A DNA stretch of 64,000 bases from Lacinutrix venerupis. Its GTDB lineage: Bacteria > Bacteroidota > Bacteroidia > Flavobacteriales > Flavobacteriaceae. Made by a program: the position numbers and the translations under genes. The notes under the pieces were generated by a model. It saw nothing but the letters and a program-made list of their open reading frames with translations, was not told the DNA's origin and searched no databases. Each line of letters begins with the position of its first letter. The stretch's first letter is position 1. The stretch covers positions 124,001 to 188,000 of the forward strand of contig NZ_RCCH01000003.1 of assembly GCF_003663945.1 (NCBI RefSeq), written 5' to 3'. Below, piece after piece: positions 45,181-53,676 of the stretch.

Positions 45181-45657
45181 CTAATTAGTAAGTGCATCAC
45201 CTTTTTTGGTAGTATAATTTATTTTAAGCGCATTAGTTTTACGTAATTCTTGCTTAACATCTGTTAACACTCCCATTTTTGCATCTTTATCTACTTTTAG
45301 AGATACAGTAAGTGTAGGCACTAATTCTTCTGCTAAGGCAGCTCGTTCAGCAGCAATAAATGCTTGAACTTCCTTAACGCTTTGCAGTTTATCGTTTAAT
45401 TGTATTCTATCTTCAGTTCCATAAGTATCTACATAATTAGGACTTGGTTTTCCAATATATATATAACTTATAGGTTTCTTTTTATCTAATTTTTCAATTT
45501 GATTAGCCTTTGGTAATTGATTCTGGATTTTTAAATTATCCTCTTTAATTACTGTAGCAACCATAAAGAAAAACAGAAGCATAAATACAATATCTGGTAA
45601 AGATGCTGTTGAAATTGGAGGTAAACCTCCATCTTTTTTCTTTTTAAATTTAGACAT
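45181..45657 (-). CDS. exbD: ExbD/TolR biopolymer transport protein (second copy)
   Basis: 158 residues. After a basic N-terminus ('KFKKKKDGGLPPIS') comes the single transmembrane helix 'ASLPDIVFMLLFFFMVATVI', whose Asp is the conserved proton-pathway residue. A periplasmic domain follows. With ExbB it turns the proton gradient into motion for TonB or a TonB-like partner. It is the last gene of the exbB operon, 18 bases after the other exbD. Two ExbD paralogues per operon is common in Bacteroidota. Confidence 0.9.
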   Translation of the reverse strand: MSKFKKKKDGGLPPISTASLPDIVFMLLFFFMVATVIKEDNLKIQNQLPKANQIEKLDKKKPISYIYIGKPSPNYVDTYGTEDRIQLNDKLQSVKEVQAFIAAERAALAEELVPTLTVSLKVDKDAKMGVLTDVKQELRKTNALKINYTTKKGDALTN

Positions 45658-45675
45658 AGTGTTTATGTTATTTTG

Positions 45676-46311
45676 TTAATCTCGTTTTGCTTCAGCCTCA
45701 GAGAATTTTTGAGGAACAATTAGTTTAATTGCTTCTAATTTCTCTTTTAAATTCTCTCTTACTTTAGGCTCAGTAACTGGATCTTGGTACATTGCTGTAG
45801 CTTCAACAAAATTCATTTCTAAATTAGGATAATCTCTTTTAAACTCACGATTTCTTATTTCGTTATAAGCTGCTAAAATTTCATTTTGTACAGCTATATA
45901 AGTTTTATAATCTGTTAATCTATCGTTAGCTAAAGAAATTACTGCTTTTTGTAAATTATCTGAAGATGCTGGGTCACCAGCTCCTTTACATCTTTTACAA
46001 GCATCTTTTCCTTCACCTCCACCATTATCTAAAAACTTTACTGTAGCAGCTCTTAAATCTTTAAGTGCAACAACTTCTGAATCTCCTCCAGAGGTTAGTA
46101 AAATTTCATTATTACTGTTTAATGTTAAAGCAAAAATATTTTTTTCCTTAATAATAACAGGTTCTTGAGTGTCTTCTTCCCAAGGTGGTAACTTTCTACT
46201 TAAACCAGAATCTGTTGCGATGTCTGTTGTTACTAGAAAGAATATAAGTAATAAGAAGGCAATGTCAGCCATAGAGCCTGCATTAACTTCTGGTGCTGAT
46301 CTTTTTGCCAT
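45676..46311 (-). CDS. exbD: ExbD-like protein with CxxC insertion
   Basis: 211 residues. The helix 'SMADIAFLLLIFFLVTTDI' holds the conserved Asp. The periplasmic part is longer than usual: between strands it carries 'GKDACKRCKGAGDPASS', a CxxC-containing loop, then 'KAVISLANDRLTDYKTYIAV', which is the normal ExbD strand-helix. The two cysteines could form a disulfide in the periplasm or bind metal. It lies 2 bases after the small membrane protein gene and precedes the second exbD. Confidence 0.88.
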   Translation of the reverse strand: MAKRSAPEVNAGSMADIAFLLLIFFLVTTDIATDSGLSRKLPPWEEDTQEPVIIKEKNIFALTLNSNNEILLTSGGDSEVVALKDLRAATVKFLDNGGGEGKDACKRCKGAGDPASSDNLQKAVISLANDRLTDYKTYIAVQNEILAAYNEIRNREFKRDYPNLEMNFVEATAMYQDPVTEPKVRENLKEKLEAIKLIVPQKFSEAEAKRD

Positions 46312-46313
46312 AA

Positions 46314-46766
46314 TTATTTAGTTATTTTTTTAACTCCTGAGAATATCATTGCTAAAATAGCAACAATACTTAATATATAAAAAGCCATTAAGCCAGCTCC
46401 TACAAATCTTGATTCGGTTTCTGTAGCCATAACACCATCATAAGCGTATACTTCACCTACTAAAGGATCTCCTCCAGAAACTGCGTATCCTATAATTAAT
46501 ACAAGAGCAAAAGCACCAACACCTATTAAAGTGTTTTTAATGTTGCTACCACCACCAAATAAATTTGTGATAACAAAGAAAATTACTAATGCTAATGTTA
46601 ATGCTAGTATAATATAAGCAATCCATGCCATTGGCTCAAGTAAAGAAGTATCTCCTGCCGCAGCTAGGCCTTTTACTTCTTCTTCACCTTTAGCAATAAT
46701 TCTGAATAATGATATAATACCAATTAAACTTAATACGGCTACAACTATTTTTAAAATCTTGTGCAT
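46314..46766 (-). CDS. Small four-helix membrane protein in the ExbBD operon
   Basis: 150 residues with four predicted helices ('ILKIVVAVLSLIGIISLFRI', 'MAWIAYIILALTLALVIFFV', 'TLIGVGAFALVLIIGYAV', 'LMAFYILSIVAILAMIFSGV'). It sits between exbB (32 bases) and exbD (2 bases). I know of no assigned function. Position inside the operon suggests an accessory membrane subunit of this proton-channel complex, which is an inference. Confidence 0.7.
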   Translation of the reverse strand: MHKILKIVVAVLSLIGIISLFRIIAKGEEEVKGLAAAGDTSLLEPMAWIAYIILALTLALVIFFVITNLFGGGSNIKNTLIGVGAFALVLIIGYAVSGGDPLVGEVYAYDGVMATETESRFVGAGLMAFYILSIVAILAMIFSGVKKITK

Positions 46767-46798
46767 AATCTGTTTTAGTTTTAAAATTAGTTAATACT

Positions 46799-47569
46799 CT
46801 ATTTCTTGTATCTCGATAACATATCCATTAAAGTGATAGAAGAATCTTCCATGTCATTAACAATACTATCAATTTTTGCTACGATATAATTGTAAAAAAT
46901 CTGTAATATAATTGCTACAATAAGACCAAATACAGTTGTTAATAAGGCTACTTTAATACCACCTGCTACTAACGTTGCATCCATTCCACCTGCAGATTGA
47001 ATTTTATCAAAGGCTTGAATCATCCCGATTACTGTTCCCATGAATCCAAGCATTGGTGCTAATGCGATGAATAAAGATATCCATGATACGTTTTTCTCTA
47101 ATTGTCCCATTTGTACTCCACCGTAAGCTACAACAGCTTTTTCAGCAGATTCTAAGCTGTCATCTGCTCTATCTAAACCTTGATAGAAAATAGATGCTAC
47201 AGGACCTTTTGTATTTCTACAAACTTCTTTTGCTGCTTCAATACCACCAGATTGTAGTGCGTCTTCAACATTTTGAGTTAGTTTTTTAGTATTTGTAGAC
47301 GATAAGTTTAAAAAGATAATTCTCTCGATAGCTATTGCTAAACCTAGAATTAAACATAATAATACAATACCCATAAAACCTGGACCACCTTCAATAAAAC
47401 GCTTTTTAAGCTCTTGGTGGAATGTTAATTCTGGTTCTGCCGCATCGTCTTGTGCTGCATCTTGAGTAGTTACAACTGCTGCAGCAACTGTAGCTGCGTT
47501 TGTAGTTGCATTAGCTGTGCCAAATGCCATTAAAAATACTATGGCTAGGATAGAAAATAATCTTTTCAT
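46799..47569 (-). CDS. exbB: MotA/TolQ/ExbB proton channel protein
   Basis: 256 residues. An Ala-rich N-terminus with a hydrophobic signal-like helix precedes 'GPGFMGIVLLCLILGLAIAIERI', the first channel helix. The family block 'ISLFIALAPMLGFMGTVIGMIQAFDKIQ' and the third helix 'VALLTTVFGLIVAIILQIFYNY' are typical ExbB/TolQ features. It energises TonB-type transport, probably with the two ExbD proteins downstream. The first gene of the operon exbB-orf150-exbD-exbD. The 182-base gap upstream shows a weak -7 match only. Confidence 0.92.
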   Translation of the reverse strand: MKRLFSILAIVFLMAFGTANATTNAATVAAAVVTTQDAAQDDAAEPELTFHQELKKRFIEGGPGFMGIVLLCLILGLAIAIERIIFLNLSSTNTKKLTQNVEDALQSGGIEAAKEVCRNTKGPVASIFYQGLDRADDSLESAEKAVVAYGGVQMGQLEKNVSWISLFIALAPMLGFMGTVIGMIQAFDKIQSAGGMDATLVAGGIKVALLTTVFGLIVAIILQIFYNYIVAKIDSIVNDMEDSSITLMDMLSRYKK

Positions 47570-47751
47570 GTTTTTGATCTTAATTTTATTAATTAGTTAA
47601 AGTGTTAAAGATATAAAAAAAAAGGAATTAAAAACTAAAATATTTACAGTGCTTTTAGAATTTTATTCCTTGCGCACATCTACTTTATTTTAATTTCTTG
47701 GTTTCAAATTAAAAGAAAAAAAAATTAAGACTCAAATTTTGACCGTTAATT

Positions 47752-48783
47752 TTAAGCCATTTCTCCTCTTAAAGCAGTTTCGTATATGGTTTTAAACAAG
47801 TTATGAGAAATATCTTGTCCTAATAAATACATTAATTTACTTACTGCGGCTTCTGTTGTAATGTCTTTTCCAGAAATTATCCCTATTCTTTTTAATTTTT
47901 CGCTAGTTTCATATTGTCCCATCATAACACTTCCACCAGAGCATTGGGTTATGTTAATAATATGAATTCCTTTTTTTACAGTTTCCTTTATTAGGGAAAT
48001 AAACCAATCTTCTGTAGTGCAATTTCCAGCGCCGTATGTTTCTAAAATTACACCTTTAAGGTTAGGTGTATTGAAAATACAATTTAATAGTTGCTCTGAT
48101 ATGCCTGGAAATAATTTTATTAAAGCAATATTTTTATCTAATTTTTTGTGGACAACTAGTTTTTTTCTAAGATTAGGTTTAAATAATGCTTCGTTATTTA
48201 CTTTTAAATGTACTCCTGACTCTGCTAAATCTGGATAGTTTAAACTTGCAAAAGCTTCAAAATGCTCTGCGTTTATTTTAGTTGTTCTATTAGCTCTATA
48301 TAATTTGTATTCAAAATATAAACATACCTCTTTAATTATTGGTTTATTGTAATGCTGTAAAGAGGCTACTTGTATAGAGGTAATTAGGTTTTCTTTTGCA
48401 TCGGTGCGTAAGTCTCCAATTGGCAGTTGAGATCCCGTAAAGACTACTGGTTTTGCTAAATGCTCTAGCATAAAACTTAGCGCAGATGCTGTATAACTCA
48501 TGGTATCGCTTCCGTGTAGGACAACAAATCCATCAAAATTATCATAATTATTTTCAATTATTTCTGCAATTTCTATCCAATACTTTGGCTCCATATTACT
48601 AGAATCTATTGGAGTTTTAAAAGAAAATGTTTCAATATTACAATCTAAAAGTTTTAGTTCTGGAATACGAATTAATAAATTGTCGAAATCAAAAGCTCGT
48701 AAAGCTCCAGTTTCTGGATCTTTTATCATACCAATTGTTCCACCAGTATATATAAGGAGTATGTTTGGAATTGATTTTGTCAA
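47752..48783 (-). CDS. ansA: Type I L-asparaginase
   Basis: 343 residues. 'LLIYTGGTIGMIKDPETGAL' has the first catalytic Thr, and 'FVVLHGSDTMSYTASALSFML' the second Thr-Asp pair; 'PVVFTGSQLP' follows. No signal peptide is present, so it is the cytoplasmic type I enzyme that turns asparagine into aspartate and ammonia. It lies 29 bases after tatD on the same strand, and the two are probably cotranscribed. Length matches the family. Confidence 0.93.
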   Translation of the reverse strand: MTKSIPNILLIYTGGTIGMIKDPETGALRAFDFDNLLIRIPELKLLDCNIETFSFKTPIDSSNMEPKYWIEIAEIIENNYDNFDGFVVLHGSDTMSYTASALSFMLEHLAKPVVFTGSQLPIGDLRTDAKENLITSIQVASLQHYNKPIIKEVCLYFEYKLYRANRTTKINAEHFEAFASLNYPDLAESGVHLKVNNEALFKPNLRKKLVVHKKLDKNIALIKLFPGISEQLLNCIFNTPNLKGVILETYGAGNCTTEDWFISLIKETVKKGIHIINITQCSGGSVMMGQYETSEKLKRIGIISGKDITTEAAVSKLMYLLGQDISHNLFKTIYETALRGEMA

Positions 48784-48812
48784 TTGTTTTATTTTTAGGA
48801 TTGTTGTTTTTG

Positions 48813-49580
48813 CTAAATACCAAAAATAGCTTTAGAGTTTTCTGTTGTAATTTCGGCGATTTTCTCTTCCGAAATGTTATAGATTTCAGATAGCTTTTCT
48901 ATTATTTTAATAATGTAGCTGCTTTCATTGCGTTTTCCACGAAAAGGTTTTGGTGCTAAATATGGAGAATCGGTTTCTAAAACAATATGTTTTAAATCTA
49001 TTTTATTTAAAAATTTATCTATTTTCCCGTTCTTAAAGGTTGCAACACCACCAATTCCCAATTTCATGTTGTAAGATATTGCTTGTTGTGCTTGCTCTAT
49101 TGTACCGGTAAAACAATGGAAAATTCCAAAAAGATCATCGTTTTTTTCATCTTCTAAAATTTCAAAAATTTCATCGAAAGCTTCACGACAATGAATAACA
49201 ATTGGTAATTTATGTTTTTTTGCTAATTTTATTTGGTGTCTAAAGGCTTCTTGTTGAATGGGCAGAGTGCTTTTATCCCAATATAAATCTATCCCAATTT
49301 CACCTACAGCATAAAATTTATGTTGTTTTAGCATTTGCTCTACATGTTCTAATTCTTCTTTATAATTTTCTTTTACATGTGTAGGGTGTAAACCCATCAT
49401 TAAAAAAATATTTTCTGGATAGTCTTTTTCCAGTTTTAGCATAGATGCAGTGTAAGTAGAGTCTATTGCAGGAATAAATAACCTAGAGATGTTTGCTTCT
49501 AATGTACGTTGCATCATTTCTGCTCTGTCTTCATCAAATGCTTCGCTATATAAATGTGTGTGTGTATCTGTAATAACCAT
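48813..49580 (-). CDS. TatD-family metal-dependent hydrolase
   Basis: 255 residues. 'DTHTHLYSEAFDEDRAEMM' gives the HxH metal site; 'AVGEIGIDLYWDKST' supplies the Glu; 'LPIVIHCREAFDEIFEIL' and 'GIFHCFTGTIEQAQQA' provide further His, and 'VLETDSPYLAPKPFRGKRNE' the final Asp. TatD proteins are DNases or related hydrolases with roles in DNA turnover. It probably shares a transcript with ansA. Confidence 0.92.
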   Translation of the reverse strand: MVITDTHTHLYSEAFDEDRAEMMQRTLEANISRLFIPAIDSTYTASMLKLEKDYPENIFLMMGLHPTHVKENYKEELEHVEQMLKQHKFYAVGEIGIDLYWDKSTLPIQQEAFRHQIKLAKKHKLPIVIHCREAFDEIFEILEDEKNDDLFGIFHCFTGTIEQAQQAISYNMKLGIGGVATFKNGKIDKFLNKIDLKHIVLETDSPYLAPKPFRGKRNESSYIIKIIEKLSEIYNISEEKIAEITTENSKAIFGI

Positions 49581-49715
49581 TCTTAAATTTTACTAAAATA
49601 GATTAAGAAGTTTTAATAAATATAAACTTTGTTTAGAGGCTATAAAGTTAGTTGTTTATATTTTAAGACTCAAAATATGATGTTTTAATATTTTTTTAAA
49701 GAATTGTTTTAAACT

Positions 49716-49749
49716 AAAAAAGCCACAACAAACGTTGTGGCTTTTTTTT
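49716..49749 (-). terminator. Intrinsic terminator after rng
   Basis: AAAAAAGCCACAAC and GTTGTGGCTTTTTT pair around AAAC. It overlaps the last bases of the rng stop codon, so the stop lies in the stem-flanking tract. Confidence 0.87.
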
Positions 49750-51292
49750 ATTTAATTTCTTTACCATTTTTATCTAAAAAATGATATTCTAAATATGTGT
49801 AAGCATCTCTAGGTTGTATTTTTACCCATTTTTTGTGTTCAAAAAACCATTTTGAACGAATAGATGGAAAGCCTTTAGTTAAAAAGGCTGCTATAAAAGG
49901 ATGTGTGTTTAAAGTTAACTTTTTATAGTCTTTTTTGAATAAGCGTTCTACGTCTTGAGAAATTTTTTGTACCAATACTATTGGTGCTTCAACTTCTTCA
50001 CCATTATTACCATTAGGGTTTTCTTCTCTGGTTTTAATGTTCATTTCTGGTCGAACTCTTTGTCTTGTAATTTGAATCAAACCAAACTTACTTGGAGGTA
50101 ATATTTTGTGTTTGGCTCTGTCGTCTTTCATTTCATCACGAAGATGATTGTAGAGTTTTTTTCTGTTTTCAGCTTTATTTTGGTCTATAAAATCTACTAC
50201 TATTATGCCTCCCATATCTCGAAGGCGAAGTTGTCTTGCAACTTCTGTGGCAGAAATTAAATTAACCTCTAAGGCTGTTTCCTCTTGGGAATTGGCTTTG
50301 TTAGACCTATTTCCACTGTTTACATCAATAACATGTAATGCTTCTGTATGCTCTATAACTAAATAGGCACCTTTAGCCATAGAAACCGTTTTTCCAAATG
50401 CGGTTTTTATTTGTCTATCTACTCCAAATTTTTCAAAAATTGGAATATTAGATTGATGTAACTTGACTATTGATTCTTTTTTTGGTGCAATTTCTTGCAC
50501 ATAATCTTTAATTTGAATGTAAAGCGCTTCATCGTCTACTTGAATACCTGTAAAGGAGTCGTTAAAAATATCTCTTAATATTGAAGAGGCTTTATTTAAC
50601 TCACCATGTACTTTAGAAGGATGATTTGCTTTATGTAGCTTTTTACACATTGCGGTCCAACGACCTAACAAGTTTTGTAAATCTTTGTCTAATTCGGCTA
50701 CTTTTTTGCCTTCGGCTACTGTTCGTACAATAACTCCAAAACCTTTTGGTGTAATACTTTTTACCAAACGTTTTAGTCTGTCCTTTTCAGCTTTATCTTC
50801 TATTTTTTGAGAAATAGAAATACGATCGCTAAAAGGTACTAAAACAATATATCTACCGGCAATAGAAAGCTCTGAGCTAATTCTTGGACCTTTTGTAGAT
50901 ATAGGTTCTTTTACTATTTGTACTAACATTGATTGATTTGACTTGATGACATTGTTTATTTTGCCGTCTTTGTCAATATCTTTTTCAAATGGGAAATCTT
51001 TTAATGAAAAGTCATTTAATTTACCTGTGCTTACACGTTTTGTGAATTTTAAGAGAGAAGATATTTTTGGGCCTAAATCGTGATAATGTAAAAAAGCATC
51101 TTTCTCGTAACCTACATTTACAAATGCAGCATTTAGTCCAGGAACAGCTTTGCGAATTTTGGCGATAAACACATCGCCAACAGCAAAGTTGTTACTATCC
51201 TCTTCCTTATGTAATTCAATAAGTTTTCCATCTTTTAATAAGGCAAAATCAACACCGTCAGAATTAGATCTGATAATCAATTCTTTATTCAT
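49748..51292 (-). CDS. rng: Rne/Rng-family ribonuclease (RNase G)
   Basis: 514 residues, RNase G size. An S1-like domain ('VGDVFIAKIRKAVPGLNAAFV', 'GYEKDAFLHYHDLGPK') and an RNase H-like/DNase I-like catalytic part ('HVIDVNSGNRSNKANSQEETA', 'DMGGIIVVDFIDQ') are present. The Asp residues of 'VIDVN' and 'VVDFID' are the catalytic Mg ligands. It cleaves A/U-rich single-stranded RNA. It lacks RNase E's long C-terminal scaffold. The start codon is preceded by five stem-loops (51304-51468). Confidence 0.94.
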   Translation of the reverse strand: MNKELIIRSNSDGVDFALLKDGKLIELHKEEDSNNFAVGDVFIAKIRKAVPGLNAAFVNVGYEKDAFLHYHDLGPKISSLLKFTKRVSTGKLNDFSLKDFPFEKDIDKDGKINNVIKSNQSMLVQIVKEPISTKGPRISSELSIAGRYIVLVPFSDRISISQKIEDKAEKDRLKRLVKSITPKGFGVIVRTVAEGKKVAELDKDLQNLLGRWTAMCKKLHKANHPSKVHGELNKASSILRDIFNDSFTGIQVDDEALYIQIKDYVQEIAPKKESIVKLHQSNIPIFEKFGVDRQIKTAFGKTVSMAKGAYLVIEHTEALHVIDVNSGNRSNKANSQEETALEVNLISATEVARQLRLRDMGGIIVVDFIDQNKAENRKKLYNHLRDEMKDDRAKHKILPPSKFGLIQITRQRVRPEMNIKTREENPNGNNGEEVEAPIVLVQKISQDVERLFKKDYKKLTLNTHPFIAAFLTKGFPSIRSKWFFEHKKWVKIQPRDAYTYLEYHFLDKNGKEIK

Positions 51293-51303
51293 TCTGTTAA
51301 TTT

Positions 51304-51468
51304 TAATCCATTATACACTTGGTGCATAACAGATGGATTATACATTATTTTGTTTAGTAAAATTTACTAAACAGCATGTTTTAAATTAATAAAACATACA
51401 CAGGATTTTAATAAAAATCCGAAGAACTTATACTACACGCAAGGTTTTACGTGTTTTAAGTTAAGTTC
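51304..51468 (-). promoter_or_regulatory. rng 5' leader with five successive stem-loops
   Basis: Reading the plus strand, five dyads follow one another. They are TAATCCA/TGGATTA with an inner TTAT-CAC/GTG-ATAA (51304-51340); GTTTAGTAAA-A-TTTACTAAAC (51352-51372); ATGTTTTA/TAAAACAT (51376-51397); GGATTTT/AAAATCC (51403-51420); and GAACTTA/TAAGTTC enclosing ACACG/CGTGT (51424-51468). All lie between the rng ATG and the previous gene's terminator. The nearest ends 11 bases before the start codon. Feedback control by RNase G is an inference. Confidence 0.55.
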
Positions 51469-51498
51469 GTTTTCAAAGAACATTGTTTTTAACAAACC

Positions 51499-51527
51499 AA
51501 AAAAGTAGCTATAAAAACTACTTTTTT
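51499..51527 (-). terminator. Terminator after the small basic protein gene
   Basis: AAAAAAGTAG and CTACTTTTTT (10 bp) around a 9-base loop, 4 bases past the stop codon of the 30-residue gene. Confidence 0.72.
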
Positions 51528-51530
51528 GAA

Positions 51531-51623
51531 TTATTTTTTCTTCTTGTGACGGTTAGCGCGTCTTCTTTTTTTACGCTTATGCGTTGCAACCTTGTGTCTC
51601 TTTCTTTTTTTACCACTTGGCAT
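51531..51623 (-). CDS. 30-residue basic ribosomal-type protein (AURKAIP1/COX24 domain, bS22/mS38-like)
   Basis: Reading the minus strand from ATG 51623 gives 30 residues and TAA at 51533. The protein begins 'MPSGKKRKRHKVATHKRK' and is overwhelmingly Lys/Arg/His. It matches the AURKAIP1/COX24 pattern of mitochondrial mS38 and of bS22 in mycobacteria, as I recall it is also annotated in Bacteroidota. It probably binds the small ribosomal subunit. It is too short for common ORF cut-offs. It lies between HU and rng and has its own terminator. Confidence 0.85.
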   Translation of the reverse strand: MPSGKKRKRHKVATHKRKKRRRANRHKKKK

Positions 51624-51666
51624 AAGATGTCTGGTTTTAAATTAATAATTCGTTTTATGTTGTAAA

Positions 51667-51957
51667 TTACTTTACGTCAACATTAGTTTTTACACCTTCT
51701 ACAAAAACTTTTGCAGGTTTAAATGCTGGTATATTATGTGCTGGAATTTTAATAGTCGTATTTTTTGAAATATTTCTACCTGTTTTCTCAGCTCTTGTTT
51801 TTATGATAAAACTTCCAAAACCACGTAAGTAAACATTGTCTCCACCTTCTAAAGATGTTTTGACTTCTTCCATAAATGTTTCTACTGTTGCCTGAACGTC
51901 TCCTTTCTCTATTCCTAATTTCTCAGAAATTTTTGCTACTAAATCAGCTTTAGTCAT
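51667..51957 (-). CDS. HU-family DNA-binding protein
   Basis: 96 residues. 'MTKADLVAKISEKLGIEKGD' opens the helical part, and 'LRGFGSFIIKTRAEKTGRN' plus 'PAHNIPAFKPAK' are the beta-arm and its saddle, canonical for HU/IHF. It bends and compacts DNA as a dimer. It lies 43 bases upstream of the small basic protein gene, so the two may share a transcript. A good promoter is at 51999-52030. Confidence 0.95.
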   Translation of the reverse strand: MTKADLVAKISEKLGIEKGDVQATVETFMEEVKTSLEGGDNVYLRGFGSFIIKTRAEKTGRNISKNTTIKIPAHNIPAFKPAKVFVEGVKTNVDVK

Positions 51958-51998
51958 TTTCTTTTCTTGTTTGTGTTATTAAAATTCTTAAGGGTTGG

Positions 51999-52030
51999 CA
52001 AATATAGGAATTAAATATTCAATATTTCAA
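51999..52030 (-). promoter_or_regulatory. Promoter of the HU gene
   Basis: On the minus strand: TTG (52028-52030), a 21-base spacer and TATATTTG (51999-52006). About 40 bases separate the -7 element from the HU ATG. Confidence 0.6.
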
Positions 52031-52093
52031 ACCTAATTCATTAAAATTTAATGGTATAAAGAATTACTTTTGTTTGCGAATCTAGCACTATAA

Positions 52094-53134
52094 ATGAATA
52101 TAACAAAAAATTTAATTAACTGGTACTCAGTAAATAAGAGAGATTTGCCTTGGAGAAATACTGTTAATCCATATTTTATTTGGCTCTCAGAAATTATTTT
52201 ACAACAAACACAAGTTGCTCAAGGGCTTCCTTATTACGTCAAATTTACCTCTAAATTTCCAACAGTTTTTGATTTAGCTAAAGCAAGAGAATCTCAAGTT
52301 TTAAAACTTTGGCAAGGTTTAGGTTATTATTCTAGAGCACGTAATTTACATGCATCTGCAAAATATATAGTAAATGAATTAAATGGAGAGTTTCCTAATA
52401 CATATAATGAGATTATAAAACTAAAAGGAGTTGGTGATTATACAGCAAGTGCAATAGCTTCTATATGTTTTAATGAAATTACACCAGTAGTCGATGGGAA
52501 TGTGTTTAGAGCATTGTCTAGAATTTATGGCATTAGTACTCCTATTAATACAAGTAAGGGATTTAAAGAGTTTAAAGCTCTAGCCGAAACGCTAATTGAT
52601 AAAAGAGAGCCTGCAACTTTTAATCAAGCTATAATGGAGTTTGGTGCTAGGCAATGCAAACCAAAAAATCCAGATTGTAATATTTGTCCTTTTAATACTA
52701 AATGTGTTGCGCTTCAAAAAAATAAAATATTAGAATTTCCAGTCAAGCTAAAAAGTTTAAAGGTTAAAAAAAAGTATTTCAATTTTATTGTAATTTTATC
52801 TTCAGATAAAAAAACAGTTTTAGAAAAACGAGAAGGTAAGGGGATCTGGCAAAACTTATATCAGTTTCCTTTAGTTGAAACAAAAAAGACCGCTAATTTT
52901 TTAGAGATAGAAGAAAGGCTTAAAGATTTTTCAGTTTTAAAAGATAAAAGTTTTAGCTTGTCATTATATAACGATATAGAAATTGTACACAAGCTTTCAC
53001 ACCAACACTTGCATACTAAGTTTTGGGTTGTAACTTTAGACGATGTGTTGCCTACAGGAATATCAATAAATAAACTAATAGAATTTCCAGTACCTATATT
53101 AATAGGTAACTTTATAGAAAGATTTAATTTTTAG
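52094..53134 (+). CDS. mutY: A/G-specific adenine glycosylase
   Basis: 346 residues. 'WLSEIILQQTQVAQGLPYY' carries the catalytic Glu region, 'LKGVGDYTASAIASICFNE' the helix-hairpin-helix, and 'VDGNVFRALSR' the catalytic Asp. The iron-sulfur cluster loop C-x6-C-x2-C-x5-C appears as 'CKPKNPDCNICPFNTKC'. The C-terminal NUDIX-like domain recognises 8-oxoG. It removes adenine opposite 8-oxoguanine. A TACTTTTG element (52065-52072) is a plausible -7. It starts the mutY-ssb-gldE-gldD run. Confidence 0.95.
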   Translation: MNITKNLINWYSVNKRDLPWRNTVNPYFIWLSEIILQQTQVAQGLPYYVKFTSKFPTVFDLAKARESQVLKLWQGLGYYSRARNLHASAKYIVNELNGEFPNTYNEIIKLKGVGDYTASAIASICFNEITPVVDGNVFRALSRIYGISTPINTSKGFKEFKALAETLIDKREPATFNQAIMEFGARQCKPKNPDCNICPFNTKCVALQKNKILEFPVKLKSLKVKKKYFNFIVILSSDKKTVLEKREGKGIWQNLYQFPLVETKKTANFLEIEERLKDFSVLKDKSFSLSLYNDIEIVHKLSHQHLHTKFWVVTLDDVLPTGISINKLIEFPVPILIGNFIERFNF

Positions 53135-53223
53135 CATTTTAAGTTTTAATAGTCTTTCTTTTTTTTTAAATTTAACTTTATCATTTAGTAAATATGTAAT
53201 TTTGCATTATAAATTAAAAAAGT

Positions 53224-53661
53224 ATGTCGGGAACGTTAAATAAGGTTATGCTAATTGGGCATTTGGGAGATGAAGTAAAAATGCACTATTTTGAAGGAGG
53301 AGGTTGTGTTGGTCGTTTTCCATTGGCTACAAACGAAACGTATACCAATAAAAGCACAAACGAACGCGTAACAAATGTAGAGTGGCATAATATTGTTGTA
53401 AGAAATAAAGCGGCCGAAATTTGTGAAAAATATCTCACTAAAGGAGATAAAGTTTATATCGAAGGCAAAATAAAGACTAGAAAATGGCAAGATGATACAG
53501 GTAATGATCGATATAGTACAGAAATTCAAGCTAACGAATTTACTTTTTTAAGCACTAAAAAAGATAGTCAAAACACAGCTCAGGCTCAACCGACACAGCA
53601 AGTAGAAAATAATATAGAATCAGCTGGAAAAGCTGCTAGTGATGACGATTTACCATTTTAA
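53224..53661 (+). CDS. ssb: Single-stranded DNA-binding protein
   Basis: 145 residues. OB-fold signature 'MSGTLNKVMLIGHLGDEVKM', 'EWHNIVVRNKAAEICEKYL' and 'DKVYIEGKIKTRKWQDDTGND' are typical. A Gln-rich linker leads to the acidic tip 'SDDDLPF', which docks repair and replication partners. It probably follows its own -7 element (TAATTTTG, 53197-53204). It lies 15 bases before gldE, so expression of gldE likely depends on ssb transcription. Confidence 0.96.
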   Translation: MSGTLNKVMLIGHLGDEVKMHYFEGGGCVGRFPLATNETYTNKSTNERVTNVEWHNIVVRNKAAEICEKYLTKGDKVYIEGKIKTRKWQDDTGNDRYSTEIQANEFTFLSTKKDSQNTAQAQPTQQVENNIESAGKAASDDDLPF

Positions 53662-53676
53662 ACTAAACCTATAACA

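Noticed and set aside
51483-51665. 60-residue plus-strand reading frame
   Set aside because: It is antisense to the 30-residue ribosomal-type gene and runs through that gene's terminator; its Phe/Thr-rich product looks like a shadow of the Lys codons.
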